NCBI RefSeq assembly: GCF_000971055.1
Contig: NZ_LARW01000093.1
Coordinates: forward strand, 1 to 64,000
DNA length: 64,000 nt
Source: Sphingomonas sp. SRS2
GTDB taxonomy: Bacteria; Pseudomonadota; Alphaproteobacteria; Sphingomonadales; Sphingomonadaceae
Direction: 5' to 3'
Positions 1 to 8,166 of this stretch are shown here, one piece after another. Below the pieces are notes generated by a model that did not search any database, was not told where the DNA came from, and saw only the letters and a program-made list of their open reading frames with translations. The stretch's first letter is position 1, and every line of letters starts with the position of its first letter. The translations under genes and the position numbers were made by a program.

Positions 1-127
1 CGGTCGGGCTACGCCCTCCCTACGCCGCGCTCAGCGCAAGCTGGCGCCTCACAACAACGTTACCCGATCCCGCAAGGGGGTCCCTTTTAGACGCCTATCG
101 GGGGTCCCGTTTGCACGCCGATTGACA
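1..127 (-). mobile_element. Terminal end of an IS21-family-like insertion sequence (rest lies left of the window)
   Basis: The element tip, read on the minus strand, starts TGTCAATCGGCGTGC at position 127 and runs leftward out of the window. It is followed by two copies of a 22-bp unit ending in GGGACCCC (see 77-122). Multiple internal repeats behind a TGT tip are typical of IS21 (istA/istB) ends. The insertion falls inside the norZ-like reading frame. No transposase is visible in these 127 bases, so the family call rests only on the terminus. Confidence 0.7.
77..122 (-). repeat. Two 22-bp direct repeats at the IS end
   Basis: Units at 77-98 and 101-122 differ at only four positions and are separated by two bases. 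Read on the minus strand they end in GGGACCCC. Such repeated blocks in IS21-type ends are thought to be transposase binding sites. The repeat is seen directly; the role is inferred from the family. Confidence 0.75.
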
Positions 128-356
128 CCCCATGCCCCCATATCGAGCCGAGCTGCATGCCGCCCATCGATTGCCAGACCTGCCGGCCGAGCTGCATGTC
201 GGCGCGTGTAAACAAGGTCTGGCCGCTTTGCGTGACTACGCGTTCGGGCAATGGGGGTGCCTGAATGCTGATATCGCGCCCCACCAGCAGCAGAACGGCG
301 AACGATGTCGCAAGCAATGCGAAGAGCCAAATCCAGAGTTTGCGCGTATTGCTCAT
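128..356 (-). pseudogene. norZ: 5' fragment of quinol-dependent nitric oxide reductase, interrupted by the IS
   Basis: The first 76 codons encode an N-terminal membrane anchor (about residues 8-25) and then the conserved qNOR periplasmic start, including the stretch GRQVWQSMGGMQLGSIWGHG. In intact qNOR proteins this continues with a Y-x-A-P-D-W-type motif and a catalytic domain of over 600 residues. Here the frame enters the IS tip at 127 and stops at 87, giving an 89-residue chimera. The start is supported by AAGGGGG eight bases upstream. It is the last gene of the nsrR operon. The enzyme would reduce NO to N2O in the cytoplasmic membrane; this copy cannot be functional unless the rest is restored elsewhere. 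Confidence 0.85.
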
Positions 357-524
357 GGAATTCCCCCTTGTCGGCTATCCCGTTCGAAGCGATACAATCT
401 TGGGCTGGGACCTGTCCTTCAACCTGTTGGCGACGGAACGGCGCACTGCTTGCGCGCCCAGGTGCCGAAGTATATCAAGTGTGTGTTGCGGGAAGAAGAA
501 CCGCAGGAAGACGCTATCCGCGCG

Positions 525-902
525 CTAATCCTGACTGATCGACGCACCTGCCGGCTCACCAATACTCACATCGGCAGGCGGAAAAAGGATTGTCAACAGC
601 AGCACGGAATCGTCGAGACCCTTTATCGAATGGGGTGCACCGCCTTCGAGATAGACCCACTGATGCGCCGCCAACTGGGTCACTGTTTCGCCGAGCCCCA
701 ATTGCACGCATCCTTCAAGGCAGTGTAGGGTTATGCTGCCGGGAACCTGATGCCGCGGCATGTCTGTCCCACGCGGGATCAAGAGGCGAATGGCTTCGAA
801 CTGGGCGGTTTTGACGATCGCCGTCGAGTGTTCGGTTTCGGCTGAAAGCGGCATCAATGAAAGGTCAACGACCTCGCCGGCTGCCGCGTGATGCAGAGCC
901 AT
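525..902 (-). CDS. Cupin-domain protein in the NO-response operon
   Basis: This 125-residue protein has the pattern of a small single-domain cupin: an early His-Gln-Val-Pro-Gly stretch (around residue 52), a Gly-rich beta turn and a later GGAPHSIKG segment that would place metal-ligand histidines. Similar small cupins occur beside nsrR and NO-detoxification genes. I chose the ATG at 902 because AGGGAG lies ten bases upstream and the start overlaps the stop of the preceding small gene. The substrate is unknown; a metal-binding or sensing role is inference. Confidence 0.75.
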   Translation of the reverse strand: MALHHAAAGEVVDLSLMPLSAETEHSTAIVKTAQFEAIRLLIPRGTDMPRHQVPGSITLHCLEGCVQLGLGETVTQLAAHQWVYLEGGAPHSIKGLDDSVLLLTILFPPADVSIGEPAGASISQD

Positions 903-1069
903 TATTCGGATTTCTCCCTTACGATGCGATGATGGCAATGTTCGCGTGGAACGATGCGGCCGACGATCCGGCGGAACTGCGCCGCGATCCCCGCGAACAG
1001 GCCTATTGACTGGCGACGAGGGTCGAACGGCGAAGGATCGACCGGCTGGCCGCATTCAGGGCAGACCAT
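902..1069 (-). CDS. 55-residue Cys-containing small protein between nsrR and the cupin gene
   Basis: The protein begins MVCPECGQPVDPSPF, a CxxC zinc-ribbon-like start, and ends with a basic, His/Cys-containing tail (HCHH near residue 44). AAGGAGG lies immediately upstream of the ATG and overlaps the end of nsrR, four bases away. Its TAA stop overlaps the ATG of the cupin gene. Tight coupling on both sides and a near-perfect ribosome binding site argue that it is translated. I do not recognise the family. A small zinc- or iron-binding protein of the NO regulon is a guess. Confidence 0.6.
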   Translation of the reverse strand: MVCPECGQPVDPSPFDPRRQSIGLFAGIAAQFRRIVGRIVPREHCHHRIVREKSE

Positions 1070-1072
1070 GCC

Positions 1073-1561
1073 TCAGGCCTCCTTTTCCAATGCCAGTTGC
1101 CGACTGCGCTTTCGGACAGGGGGCCCCTGAAGAGCGCCGACCTCCTGGCGATCGAAGATCGCTGCGATATCTCCTCGTTTGGCAAGCAGGTCGGCGAGCG
1201 TATAGCGGTCAAGCACCGCCATGAACGCACCGAGTGCTTCCCTTAACACGCCCGTAAGGCCGCAGGCCGGAGCGACAACGCAGCTTCCGCAATCGACAAG
1301 ATCGAAGCCATCTTCTGTGCGACGAACGACCGCGCCGATATTGATCTGCTCTGGTGGCATACCCAGGCGAATGCCCCCGGACCGTCCACGCACACTCTCG
1401 ACATGACCGCTTCGCACCAGTTCAACGACCACTTTCATCAGGTGGTTCTGTGAGATCCGGTAGGCCTGCGCCACCTCACCGATCGAACAGAGCCGTTCAG
1501 GCCGGGCGCCTAGATAGAGCAGTGTGCGCATGGCATAATCTGTGAAGAGGGTAAGTTTCAC
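1073..1561 (-). CDS. nsrR: Rrf2-family nitric-oxide-sensing repressor NsrR
   Basis: This 162-residue protein has an N-terminal winged helix (MKLTLFTDYAMRTLLYL start, typical of NsrR) and three cysteines at residues 91, 94 and 100 (CGSCVVAPAC). They match the Fe-S cluster ligand region of NsrR, though the first spacing is shorter than in E. coli (C91, C96, C102). NsrR represses NO-detoxification genes until NO attacks its cluster. The start is GTG with GGGGAAAAGG upstream. The downstream cupin and norZ genes and an NsrR-type operator upstream support the assignment. It is about 20 residues longer at the C-terminus, which is basic. Confidence 0.85.
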   Translation of the reverse strand: MKLTLFTDYAMRTLLYLGARPERLCSIGEVAQAYRISQNHLMKVVVELVRSGHVESVRGRSGGIRLGMPPEQINIGAVVRRTEDGFDLVDCGSCVVAPACGLTGVLREALGAFMAVLDRYTLADLLAKRGDIAAIFDRQEVGALQGPPVRKRSRQLALEKEA

Positions 1562-1596
1562 GGCCTTTTCCCCGCATTTGGTCGGCTCGCGCTAAA

Positions 1597-1619
1597 AACA
1601 TGCATATGCGTTACATCTT
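1597..1619 (-). promoter_or_regulatory. NsrR operator candidate upstream of nsrR
   Basis: Two 11-bp half sites, AACATGCATAT and CGTTACATCTT, flank one base. This matches the 11-1-11 NsrR consensus (AAnATGCATTT-n-AAATGCATnTT) at most conserved positions. It lies about 36 bases upstream of the nsrR start, where autorepression would act. The core promoter is not clear. Confidence 0.65.
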
Positions 1620-2278
1620 TTTTGCCCCATGTCCAGATGTTTGCTTATCGCTGATCTTCGGTATGATACTTCACCCACATCGAGCGCGGGGGACCGTGAG
1701 AGATGGCACCGCTCTTGCGCGCGCCTGACTGCGCGCGCTATGTCCAGTATCTGTTGAAAGCAGCGCACGCCGATTTGCGGCGATGGATAACAAAGGCGCG
1801 GCCATCCTCGTCTGCGGCAGTTTGAATGGCATGGTGCAAGCTGTCCATGTCTCACTCTCGGCGATCTTGGGCGATGAATAGCTCGACATGATGGCGGAGA
1901 CCGGAATTTGTAAGCGCGACGTTTAGCAACAGGATGGGCGTCAGCTCAGGCCCCGTAAACGCCTATTGAGGTGTCTTGACATGGATCGCGCAGTGTTTCG
2001 CAGTTTCGCGGCAAGGCTACACCGTCTAGCCATCGTTGACGGCGTGGGCGTTCACAACCATTATCGAGCAGTCGGGCCAGTCCTGACGATTAATCGAGCG
2101 GGCGCTCACCTCGACCTAACGCTGCGCCTGTTCCAGTCTGCAGAGACCGACCGGTGAGGACGGATTTGCAATAGCGGTGACTGCCTGATCCAGACAGCAA
2201 GCGCTGGTATGTAACGCTCGCCCGGCGAAGTACGCTCAAAGGATGACATGGGCACCTGCTCCCGCTAGTGACGGCTGC
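1620..2278. other. Long stretch without a supportable gene
   Basis: Short open frames exist here on both strands, but none has a recognisable protein, a good ribosome binding site or family-like composition. A weak promoter-like pair, TTGCTT and TATGAT, lies near 1632-1658 on the plus strand with short spacing. The region may hold decayed sequence between the NO operon and the DUF2946 genes. Confidence 0.5.
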
Positions 2279-2682
2279 ATGATCGGGCAGGCAGGGAAAA
2301 CATCGAACAAGCATGGCCTCGTGGCCGTAATGTTTGTGCTGGCTCTGCTTACCCGTGCATTAGTTCCCACGGGCTATATGCCCGCTCAGACAGCATGGGA
2401 CTGACCGTCATCCTGTGCACGGGCGAGGGAGCAAGAGAGGCCGTCATCGATATCCCGATGTCGGATAGCCAGGGGGAGCATGGAGGCGATCGGAGTCTTC
2501 AGTCTGTAACCTGCCCTTTCTTCGGTTTATCGACGCCAGCGCTGGCCGCTGATGTGCCTCGAGAGTTGCTCCCAGGTCCCGGCCTGTTTCACGAGATCGC
2601 CCAGCCACCGCCCTTGCAGGTCGAGGTTGCCGCCAGACCTTTTGCCCTTCCACCGCTTCGCGGTCCTCCTTTGGCATCTTGA
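2279..2682 (+). pseudogene. DUF2946-type protein, frameshifted
   Basis: Frame one gives an N-terminal membrane segment and the family-like stretch LALLTRALVPTGYMPAQ, then stops after W-D at about 2402. The neighbouring frame, entered at about 2395, continues with GLTVILCTGEGAREAV, a central SVTCPFFGL and a Pro-rich tail ending RGPPLAS. Together they make one ordinary DUF2946-like protein of about 130 residues, so a single-base indel near 2393-2400 has broken it. The next gene is an intact homologue. The start could also be the ATG at 2330. Confidence 0.65.
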
Positions 2683-2841
2683 ACATCGGAGCCGTTGGGT
2701 TTCTGCCTGTTCGATTATAAGCGGGCAGGCTTCCCCGCGCCGCCGTTCGAGGGGCCGAAAATCTGACAGCTGAAGGGCTGCCGCTTTCGGTCTGACGCAA
2801 GCAAAAGCCTGGTCGCAGGCTACACCGGAATCGATCCGACC

Positions 2842-3252
2842 ATGGTCTGGATAAGGCAAGCGCAAAGGATGCGGGGGACGTTCGTCCTCTTGATTCTTTG
2901 CGTCTTCGCCACTCGCATGCTCGTTCCGCCGGGCTTCATGCCGACACAGGGCGTATCCGGGTTTGTCGTGACGCTCTGCACCGGTTTCGGACCGGTCCGG
3001 ACAACCATGCTTCTTCCTATGGAAAAGCAGGAAGCCGGTCATGAGGATCATAAGCCTGCATCTCACGAGACGCCTTGCGCTTATGCAACCAATGGCACCC
3101 CTTTCGACCAATCCGTCGGGTTCGCGCTGGCGAAGGCGCCGCTGCGGTACGCGCTGAGCCTCGGATCGCCGTTCATTTCCATCGGTGCACCAGGGCGCGG
3201 CATGGCCGCGCCGCCGCCACCCTCCCAGGCACCTCCTTCCGCAATGAACTGA
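2842..3252 (+). CDS. DUF2946-type small membrane/secreted protein
   Basis: This 136-residue protein has an N-terminal hydrophobic segment (about residues 12-25), the pattern ATRMLVPPGFMP, then VVTLCTGFG and a later ETPCAYA, with a Pro-rich C-terminus. The two-cysteine pattern and the position just upstream of a metal-type TonB receptor are characteristic of DUF2946 proteins. These commonly sit in copper-related loci, but their function is unknown. The ATG at 2869 is an alternative start with AAAGG directly before it. The preceding gene is a broken copy. Confidence 0.7.
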   Translation: MVWIRQAQRMRGTFVLLILCVFATRMLVPPGFMPTQGVSGFVVTLCTGFGPVRTTMLLPMEKQEAGHEDHKPASHETPCAYATNGTPFDQSVGFALAKAPLRYALSLGSPFISIGAPGRGMAAPPPPSQAPPSAMN

Positions 3253-3351
3253 CGGAACGTCGCGCGAACACATGTCGCGCCCCTTTTGTCGACCGGCACC
3301 CGATTGGGTGCCGGCCCTGGCCTCACGGCCCGTGTAATTGCGAGATCATGT

Positions 3352-5523
3352 ATGTCCAAATCTACCATTCACAGATATTTCGGCAGCGGCCGGCGGTTCT
3401 GCCTTTTGTCGGGAGCCGCCTTGCTAGGCGCTTCAGGTCAGGCATTTGCCCAGGAAGCAACGGCGCTTCCCGACATCGACATCGATTCCGAAGTCGTTCA
3501 GGGCGAGACGGCAGCGGGAGCCCAACGCATCGACCGTTCGGATCTGCGAGCGCGCCAGAGCAGTTCGAGCGATACCGCAAAGCTCCTGCAATCGGTTCCC
3601 GGCGTCAGCGGCTTCTCGGCGGGGGGCTTTTCGACGCTGCCGGTCATCAGGGGGCTCGAATCACAGCGCCTCGGTGTCACGGTCGATGGCGTCACCATCA
3701 TGTCCGCATGCCCCAACGACATGAATCCGCCGCTCTCGTACACCGACCCACAGACCGTGCAGTCGATCGGCGTCATCACCGGCGTCTCGCCTGTCAGTTC
3801 TGGCGGCGACAGCATCGGCGGGATCATCGCGGTCGAAACCGCGCCGCCGCAGTTCGCGCGCTCGGGAGAAACGCTCCTCACCGGAGAAGCCTCCGCCTTT
3901 TACCGGAGCAACGGCGATGGCTTTGGTGGCGCCATGTCGCTCACCATGGCTAATGATGTGCTCAGCCTCACCTATAACGGCTCCTATACCCAAGCCGATA
4001 ATTTTGAAGGGGGCGGCTCACACGGCACGGTGCGTTCGTCCGAGTTCGCCAAGACCGACCATAGCCTCAACCTCGCCGCGCAGACGGATATCGGATTGTT
4101 CGAGCTCAAGGGCGGCTATCATTTCTCGCCCTATGAGGGCTTTCCCAACCAGTATATGGACATGACCTCCAACAAGAGCTGGTTCCTCAACGGGCATTAT
4201 GCCGGGGCCTTCGATTGGGGCGACCTCGATGTGCGAGCTCATTATCGTAACACCGATCATGAAATGAATTTCCTGGCCGACAAGGGCGGGACCGCGAACG
4301 GCGGCATGCCCATGAACACCGAAACCCGCTCGGCCGGCTATAATGTGAAGGTGGATATTCTGCTCGGCAATGCCGGCACGCTGCGGGTCGGCAACGAATT
4401 CCAGCACCAGTGGCTAAACGATTACTGGCCTGCGGTCGCGGGCAGCATGATGATGGGGCCTGACCCCTATATCAACGTCAACGGTGCGAAGCGCGACCGG
4501 CTTGGGACCTATGTGGAGTGGGAAAAGAACTGGTCCAGCGTGACGGCAATTGCGGGGATCCGCAACGATCAGCTATGGATGAACGCTGGCGAGGTCCAGC
4601 CTTATGGCACGGGCATGATGCAGATGGCCGACGTCATGGCCGCCACTGCCTTCAACGCGGCCAGCCGCCGCCGGCACGACAGCAACTGGAGCGCCTCGGC
4701 GCTGCTGCGCTACGACTTGTCGAAGATCGCCAGCCTTGAGCTTGGCTATGCCCGCAAGGCGCGCTCGCCGAACATCTACGAGCGCTACACCTGGGGCCGG
4801 GGCAGCATGTCGAGCAGCATGATCGGCTGGTTCGGCGACGGCAACGGTTATGTCGGCAATCTCGATCTCAAACCGGAAAAGGCCGATACGCTGAGCGCGA
4901 CCCTTACCTTCAAGGGGGGCGGCGAGACGGGTTGGTCGGTAAGAATCTCGCCCTATTACACCCATGTGACGGACTATATCGACGTCGTGAAGCTGAAGGA
5001 TTTCACCGACATGATGGGCATGCCAACGGGCTTCGCGCAGTTGCAATTCGCCAATCAGGACGCGGAAATCTATGGAATCGACGTGTCCGGCGCGGTGCCG
5101 CTCTGGTCGAGCGAGCGCTTCGGCAAGACCAGGCTGAACGCCAAGGCGAGTTGGCTGCGTGGCCGGAATATTAGTGATGGTGCGTCGCTCTATCACCAGA
5201 TGCCCTTCAACGGGTCAGTGAGCCTTGAACACAGCCTTGGCGGCCTTGAGACGCAGGTGCAGCTCAGCTGGGCAGCCGACAAGGACCGGGTCGATCCGAC
5301 CCGCAACGAGCCGCGGACCCAAGGCTATGCGCTGGTGGATGCTCAGATTGCCTATAGCTGGAAGACCTACCGCGTCACGCTGGCGGCTGAAAATCTGCTC
5401 GATAAGGCGTATTTTGCGCCGCTCGGCGGCATATCGCTCGGTGATTACGGTGCAACAGGCATGCTGCGTCCCGTGCCGGGGCGCGGCCGTTCGATCAATG
5501 TCGGCTTTGGCGTGAAGTTCTAG
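3352..5523 (+). CDS. TonB-dependent outer-membrane receptor, copper-type (OprC/NosA-like)
   Basis: This 723-residue protein has a signal peptide ending near ASGQAFAQ, a plug domain (roughly residues 35-170) and a long beta-barrel ending in F, as outer-membrane proteins do. The plug contains SACPNDMNPPLSY, which matches the Cys/Met-containing loop of the OprC/NosA copper receptors. Several Met-rich stretches (for example in the loops near 4440-4640 and 4805-4825) would suit Cu binding. I chose the ATG at 3352 because the signal peptide begins there; a longer reading frame exists upstream without one. A TonB gene follows two bases after the stop. Substrate specificity is inferred from the motif. 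Confidence 0.8.
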   Translation: MSKSTIHRYFGSGRRFCLLSGAALLGASGQAFAQEATALPDIDIDSEVVQGETAAGAQRIDRSDLRARQSSSSDTAKLLQSVPGVSGFSAGGFSTLPVIRGLESQRLGVTVDGVTIMSACPNDMNPPLSYTDPQTVQSIGVITGVSPVSSGGDSIGGIIAVETAPPQFARSGETLLTGEASAFYRSNGDGFGGAMSLTMANDVLSLTYNGSYTQADNFEGGGSHGTVRSSEFAKTDHSLNLAAQTDIGLFELKGGYHFSPYEGFPNQYMDMTSNKSWFLNGHYAGAFDWGDLDVRAHYRNTDHEMNFLADKGGTANGGMPMNTETRSAGYNVKVDILLGNAGTLRVGNEFQHQWLNDYWPAVAGSMMMGPDPYINVNGAKRDRLGTYVEWEKNWSSVTAIAGIRNDQLWMNAGEVQPYGTGMMQMADVMAATAFNAASRRRHDSNWSASALLRYDLSKIASLELGYARKARSPNIYERYTWGRGSMSSSMIGWFGDGNGYVGNLDLKPEKADTLSATLTFKGGGETGWSVRISPYYTHVTDYIDVVKLKDFTDMMGMPTGFAQLQFANQDAEIYGIDVSGAVPLWSSERFGKTRLNAKASWLRGRNISDGASLYHQMPFNGSVSLEHSLGGLETQVQLSWAADKDRVDPTRNEPRTQGYALVDAQIAYSWKTYRVTLAAENLLDKAYFAPLGGISLGDYGATGMLRPVPGRGRSINVGFGVKF

Positions 5524-5525
5524 CC

Positions 5526-6257
5526 TTGCTCACTGCGAGGAAGCCATATCAAGACAAGTCGGGGGATGGAACATCTCCCGGCTTCCTTTCGGCTTCGCCT
5601 CGAGCAAGGTTTGTCGGGGCGCTGCTCTCTCTTCTGGTCACCTGTGGGTGGCTTTGTGGCCTGGCAGTAGGCCTCGCGGGTGTGCTCTCTCCTGAAGTAC
5701 AACGGTCGGACAGACGATCTGTCAGCCTGTTCACGCTACCAACCGAACCCCAATTAGATGCGCAACCGGAACTGGCTTCCGAGCGTCCTAAACGATCCGT
5801 GGCCAGACAGCAGCAGGTCGCTATGGCTGCGGCCGATGCACGCTCTGCGAAACCGGCGGCCCAGCCTGCAGCAGCAGAAATGCGAGCGACATCTCCTTTA
5901 CACCCACAACCTCCCGTTCTTGCTCCATCACCCGCACTGACCCTCCCTTCCGCGTCTGTCTCTCCTCGCGACAGGGCGGAGGCTGACAGCATCTGGACTG
6001 CCTACCAGGCCCAGGTCTGGCGGCATATTCAGGTGAGCAAACCACGCGGCATTCGTCTGTCGGGCGAAGTCGGATTGCGCATCGCGCTCGATCCTCGGGG
6101 CGAGTTGATCGACGCGCGGATCGAATCATCTAGCGGCAACAGGATGCTCGATCGTTTGGCGCTCAGAAGCGTACACGCCGCCAGTCCTCTGCCACCGCCA
6201 CCTGTCGAAATACAGGACTACGATCTTGTCTTTTCAGTGAAGTTTAGCTTTAGATAA
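5526..6257 (+). CDS. TonB-family energy transducer
   Basis: This 243-residue protein has one N-terminal membrane segment (about residues 27-53), an Ala/Pro-rich periplasmic linker and a C-terminal TonB domain. The latter shows the typical QVWRHIQVSKPRG start, GEVGLRIALDPRGELIDARI and the closing FSVKFSFR. It starts with TTG two bases after the receptor stop, so translation is probably coupled. It would transmit proton-motive force to the upstream receptor. No ExbB/ExbD genes are in the window. Confidence 0.8.
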   Translation: MLTARKPYQDKSGDGTSPGFLSASPRARFVGALLSLLVTCGWLCGLAVGLAGVLSPEVQRSDRRSVSLFTLPTEPQLDAQPELASERPKRSVARQQQVAMAAADARSAKPAAQPAAAEMRATSPLHPQPPVLAPSPALTLPSASVSPRDRAEADSIWTAYQAQVWRHIQVSKPRGIRLSGEVGLRIALDPRGELIDARIESSSGNRMLDRLALRSVHAASPLPPPPVEIQDYDLVFSVKFSFR

Positions 6258-6499
6258 AGATCAGTTCGCGCGAGGAGAGCGGATAGAGGTATATGTTAAA
6301 TAAGATCGCTGCCTGCAATATTAAATTTATGATATACCATACCATAACTGCCCGTGTATGGGATATTGGGGGTAATTCCGATAAAAACGTGCGTCTCTGG
6401 ATTAGAGAGACGTGAGCATCTAGCGAGTGTATGTCAGATTTCTGCTTTAGGGCACGATTTTCCGATGACAGTATGAGAGGATTGGGTTAGGGGGCCGTT
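6258..6499. promoter_or_regulatory. AT-rich leader and promoter region of metal module 1
   Basis: The base composition drops sharply compared with the surrounding genes. A dyad pairs 6334-6342 with 6356-6364 (core CCATAC / GTATGG, one mismatch in nine, 13-base spacer). A second perfect 7-bp inverted repeat, CGTCTCT / AGAGACG, occupies 6392-6412. Either could be a repressor site or, for the second, a terminator for the tonB gene; no T-tract follows it. The exact promoter cannot be fixed. Confidence 0.4.
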
Positions 6500-6826
6500 A
6501 TGGTTCGGCAAGGGTTTCTGATTCTCTGGATGCTGGCGATGTCACTCGTGACATCGACCGTCGTGCATGCCCAGGAGCTTTCGACCCCGATTGCCCAAGC
6601 GTGTACTGCGGAGATGCGCGAGGAGCAGAATGAAAAGCCGGCTCCCGGCGATGCTGATCCAGCGGTCCCGCATCAGCACGGATGCCATCACGCATCCTCG
6701 TTCGTGATTGGTGTGGGGCAGGGCGAGCAGATGCTCGACCGTGCTGCGGCCTTATACGGTCCTGCATCTGCAGATGTTTTTGTGTTCCGAAATTTGGGGC
6801 CGGATTTGCGACCTCCTATCGCTTGA
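6500..6826 (+). CDS. CzcI-like small periplasmic protein heading module 1
   Basis: This 108-residue protein has a signal peptide ending near VVHAQ, a His/Cys cluster HQHGCHH (about residue 60) and a C-terminus LRPPIA. Its position directly before czcC and its metal-ligand-rich centre match CzcI-type leader proteins of czc operons. Two further proteins in this window share the His/Cys cluster and the LRPPI tail (17865-18296 and 38954-39286). A role in metal sensing or buffering in the periplasm is inferred from context. Confidence 0.65.
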   Translation: MVRQGFLILWMLAMSLVTSTVVHAQELSTPIAQACTAEMREEQNEKPAPGDADPAVPHQHGCHHASSFVIGVGQGEQMLDRAAALYGPASADVFVFRNLGPDLRPPIA

Positions 6827-6901
6827 TCGAGTCGTAACGATCTTGCAGCGCTGATGCTTGTCGGCGGTGCTGTCATACGTCTTTGATCAGGATTATTTAC
6901 C

Positions 6902-8164
6902 ATGCATCGACTGATCGCGGCCGCGCTGGCCGCGGCGTCCTGCGCGACTATCGCGCAGGCGCAGACTGCGCCGTCTGCCGAGACGAGCGCAACATTCAAG
7001 CTTGACCACGCATTGGCACTGGCCGGTGCAACATCTCCGTCACTTGATGCGGCCGAGGCCAATGTCCGGGCCGCCGAGGCCGCGAGGACCGTGGCTGGCT
7101 TGCGGCCAAACCCGCAAATTTCCGTCCAAGCGGAAAACTTGGTCGGCAGTGGACCCTATCGGAGGGCCGATCGCCTGGAGACCACCACCTCCTTTGCACT
7201 GCCGATCGAACTGGGAGGAAAGCGATCAGCCAGGATCGGCGTTGCCGATGCTCGTTCGCAGCGTGTCGCGCTTCAGGCCGCAATCACTCAGGCCGATCTC
7301 CGGCTAACGGTCATACAAGCGTATGCGCAGGCGGCGGCGGCCCAGCAGAGACTGACAACAGCGCGGGACCAGGCGCGAATTGCGGGAGAGGGGTTTCGGG
7401 CGGCTGAAGTGCGGGTCCAGGCCGGTCGGGCATCGCCCATAGAAGTCCAGCGCGCGGATGTAACCCGCATCAACGCGGATGCCGAGGTTCAGCGGGCCGA
7501 GCGATTGGTAGAAGTAGCCCGGTTTTCATTGTCAAAGCTGGTTGGCCAGCCGGTGTCCGGCGAACTTGATACATTCTGGTTTGCCGATGTGCGCAGCGGC
7601 TATGGGCCGATGCAGGAGATCGAAAGCGCAGGCACGCTGGCCATGGCGGCCGCTGAGGCTGATCTGGCGATCGCTGACGCGGGTGTACGGTTGGCGCGTT
7701 CGCAGCGGGTTCCCGATCTCACCGTGAGTGCAGGCGCGCGCCAGTTCCGCGAGACCGGCGATACGGCCGCTATGTTTAGTCTGACAATTCCGATTCCGGT
7801 GTTCAACAACGGCAAAGCTGCGTTGGCACAGGCGACATCTGAACGTCAATTTGCTGAAGCACAGCGGCGAGTTACGGCCCTCGAGGTCGATCAGGCGATC
7901 GCGCGCGCTCAGGCGGATGCGGCGAATGCGGCGACCACTGCCGTAACAGCCAAGGGGCCAGCCCTGCGGGCTGCCGAAGAGGCAGCCCGTATCGCTCGAA
8001 TAGGCTACCGCGAAGGCAAATTCGGTCAGCTCGAACTGCTCGATGCAGAACGCACATTAGCTGAAACGCGCCTCGCAGCGATTGACGCCCTTCTCAACTA
8101 TCACAACGCCCAGGCGCAGCTCGAGCGGCTGACTGCTCCCGCGAACGACCTCCAGGGGAACTGA
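6902..8164 (+). CDS. czcC: CzcC-type outer-membrane factor of RND efflux
   Basis: This 420-residue protein has a signal peptide ending AIAQAQT and the duplicated OEP repeats of the TolC superfamily, with long amphipathic coiled-coil helices rich in Ala, Glu and Arg. The stretch PIELGGKRSARIGVADAR is typical of CzcC/CusC-like proteins. It would form the outer-membrane exit channel for the CzcBA pump. AGGA lies upstream of the ATG. The next gene starts two bases after its stop. Its close homologue is at 37628-38896. Confidence 0.9.
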   Translation: MHRLIAAALAAASCATIAQAQTAPSAETSATFKLDHALALAGATSPSLDAAEANVRAAEAARTVAGLRPNPQISVQAENLVGSGPYRRADRLETTTSFALPIELGGKRSARIGVADARSQRVALQAAITQADLRLTVIQAYAQAAAAQQRLTTARDQARIAGEGFRAAEVRVQAGRASPIEVQRADVTRINADAEVQRAERLVEVARFSLSKLVGQPVSGELDTFWFADVRSGYGPMQEIESAGTLAMAAAEADLAIADAGVRLARSQRVPDLTVSAGARQFRETGDTAAMFSLTIPIPVFNNGKAALAQATSERQFAEAQRRVTALEVDQAIARAQADAANAATTAVTAKGPALRAAEEAARIARIGYREGKFGQLELLDAERTLAETRLAAIDALLNYHNAQAQLERLTAPANDLQGN

Positions 8165-8166
8165 TC

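Noticed and set aside
132-728. Long plus-strand open frame opposite norZ and the cupin gene
   Set aside because: It is antisense to two recognisable genes, has no family likeness and shows low-complexity composition.
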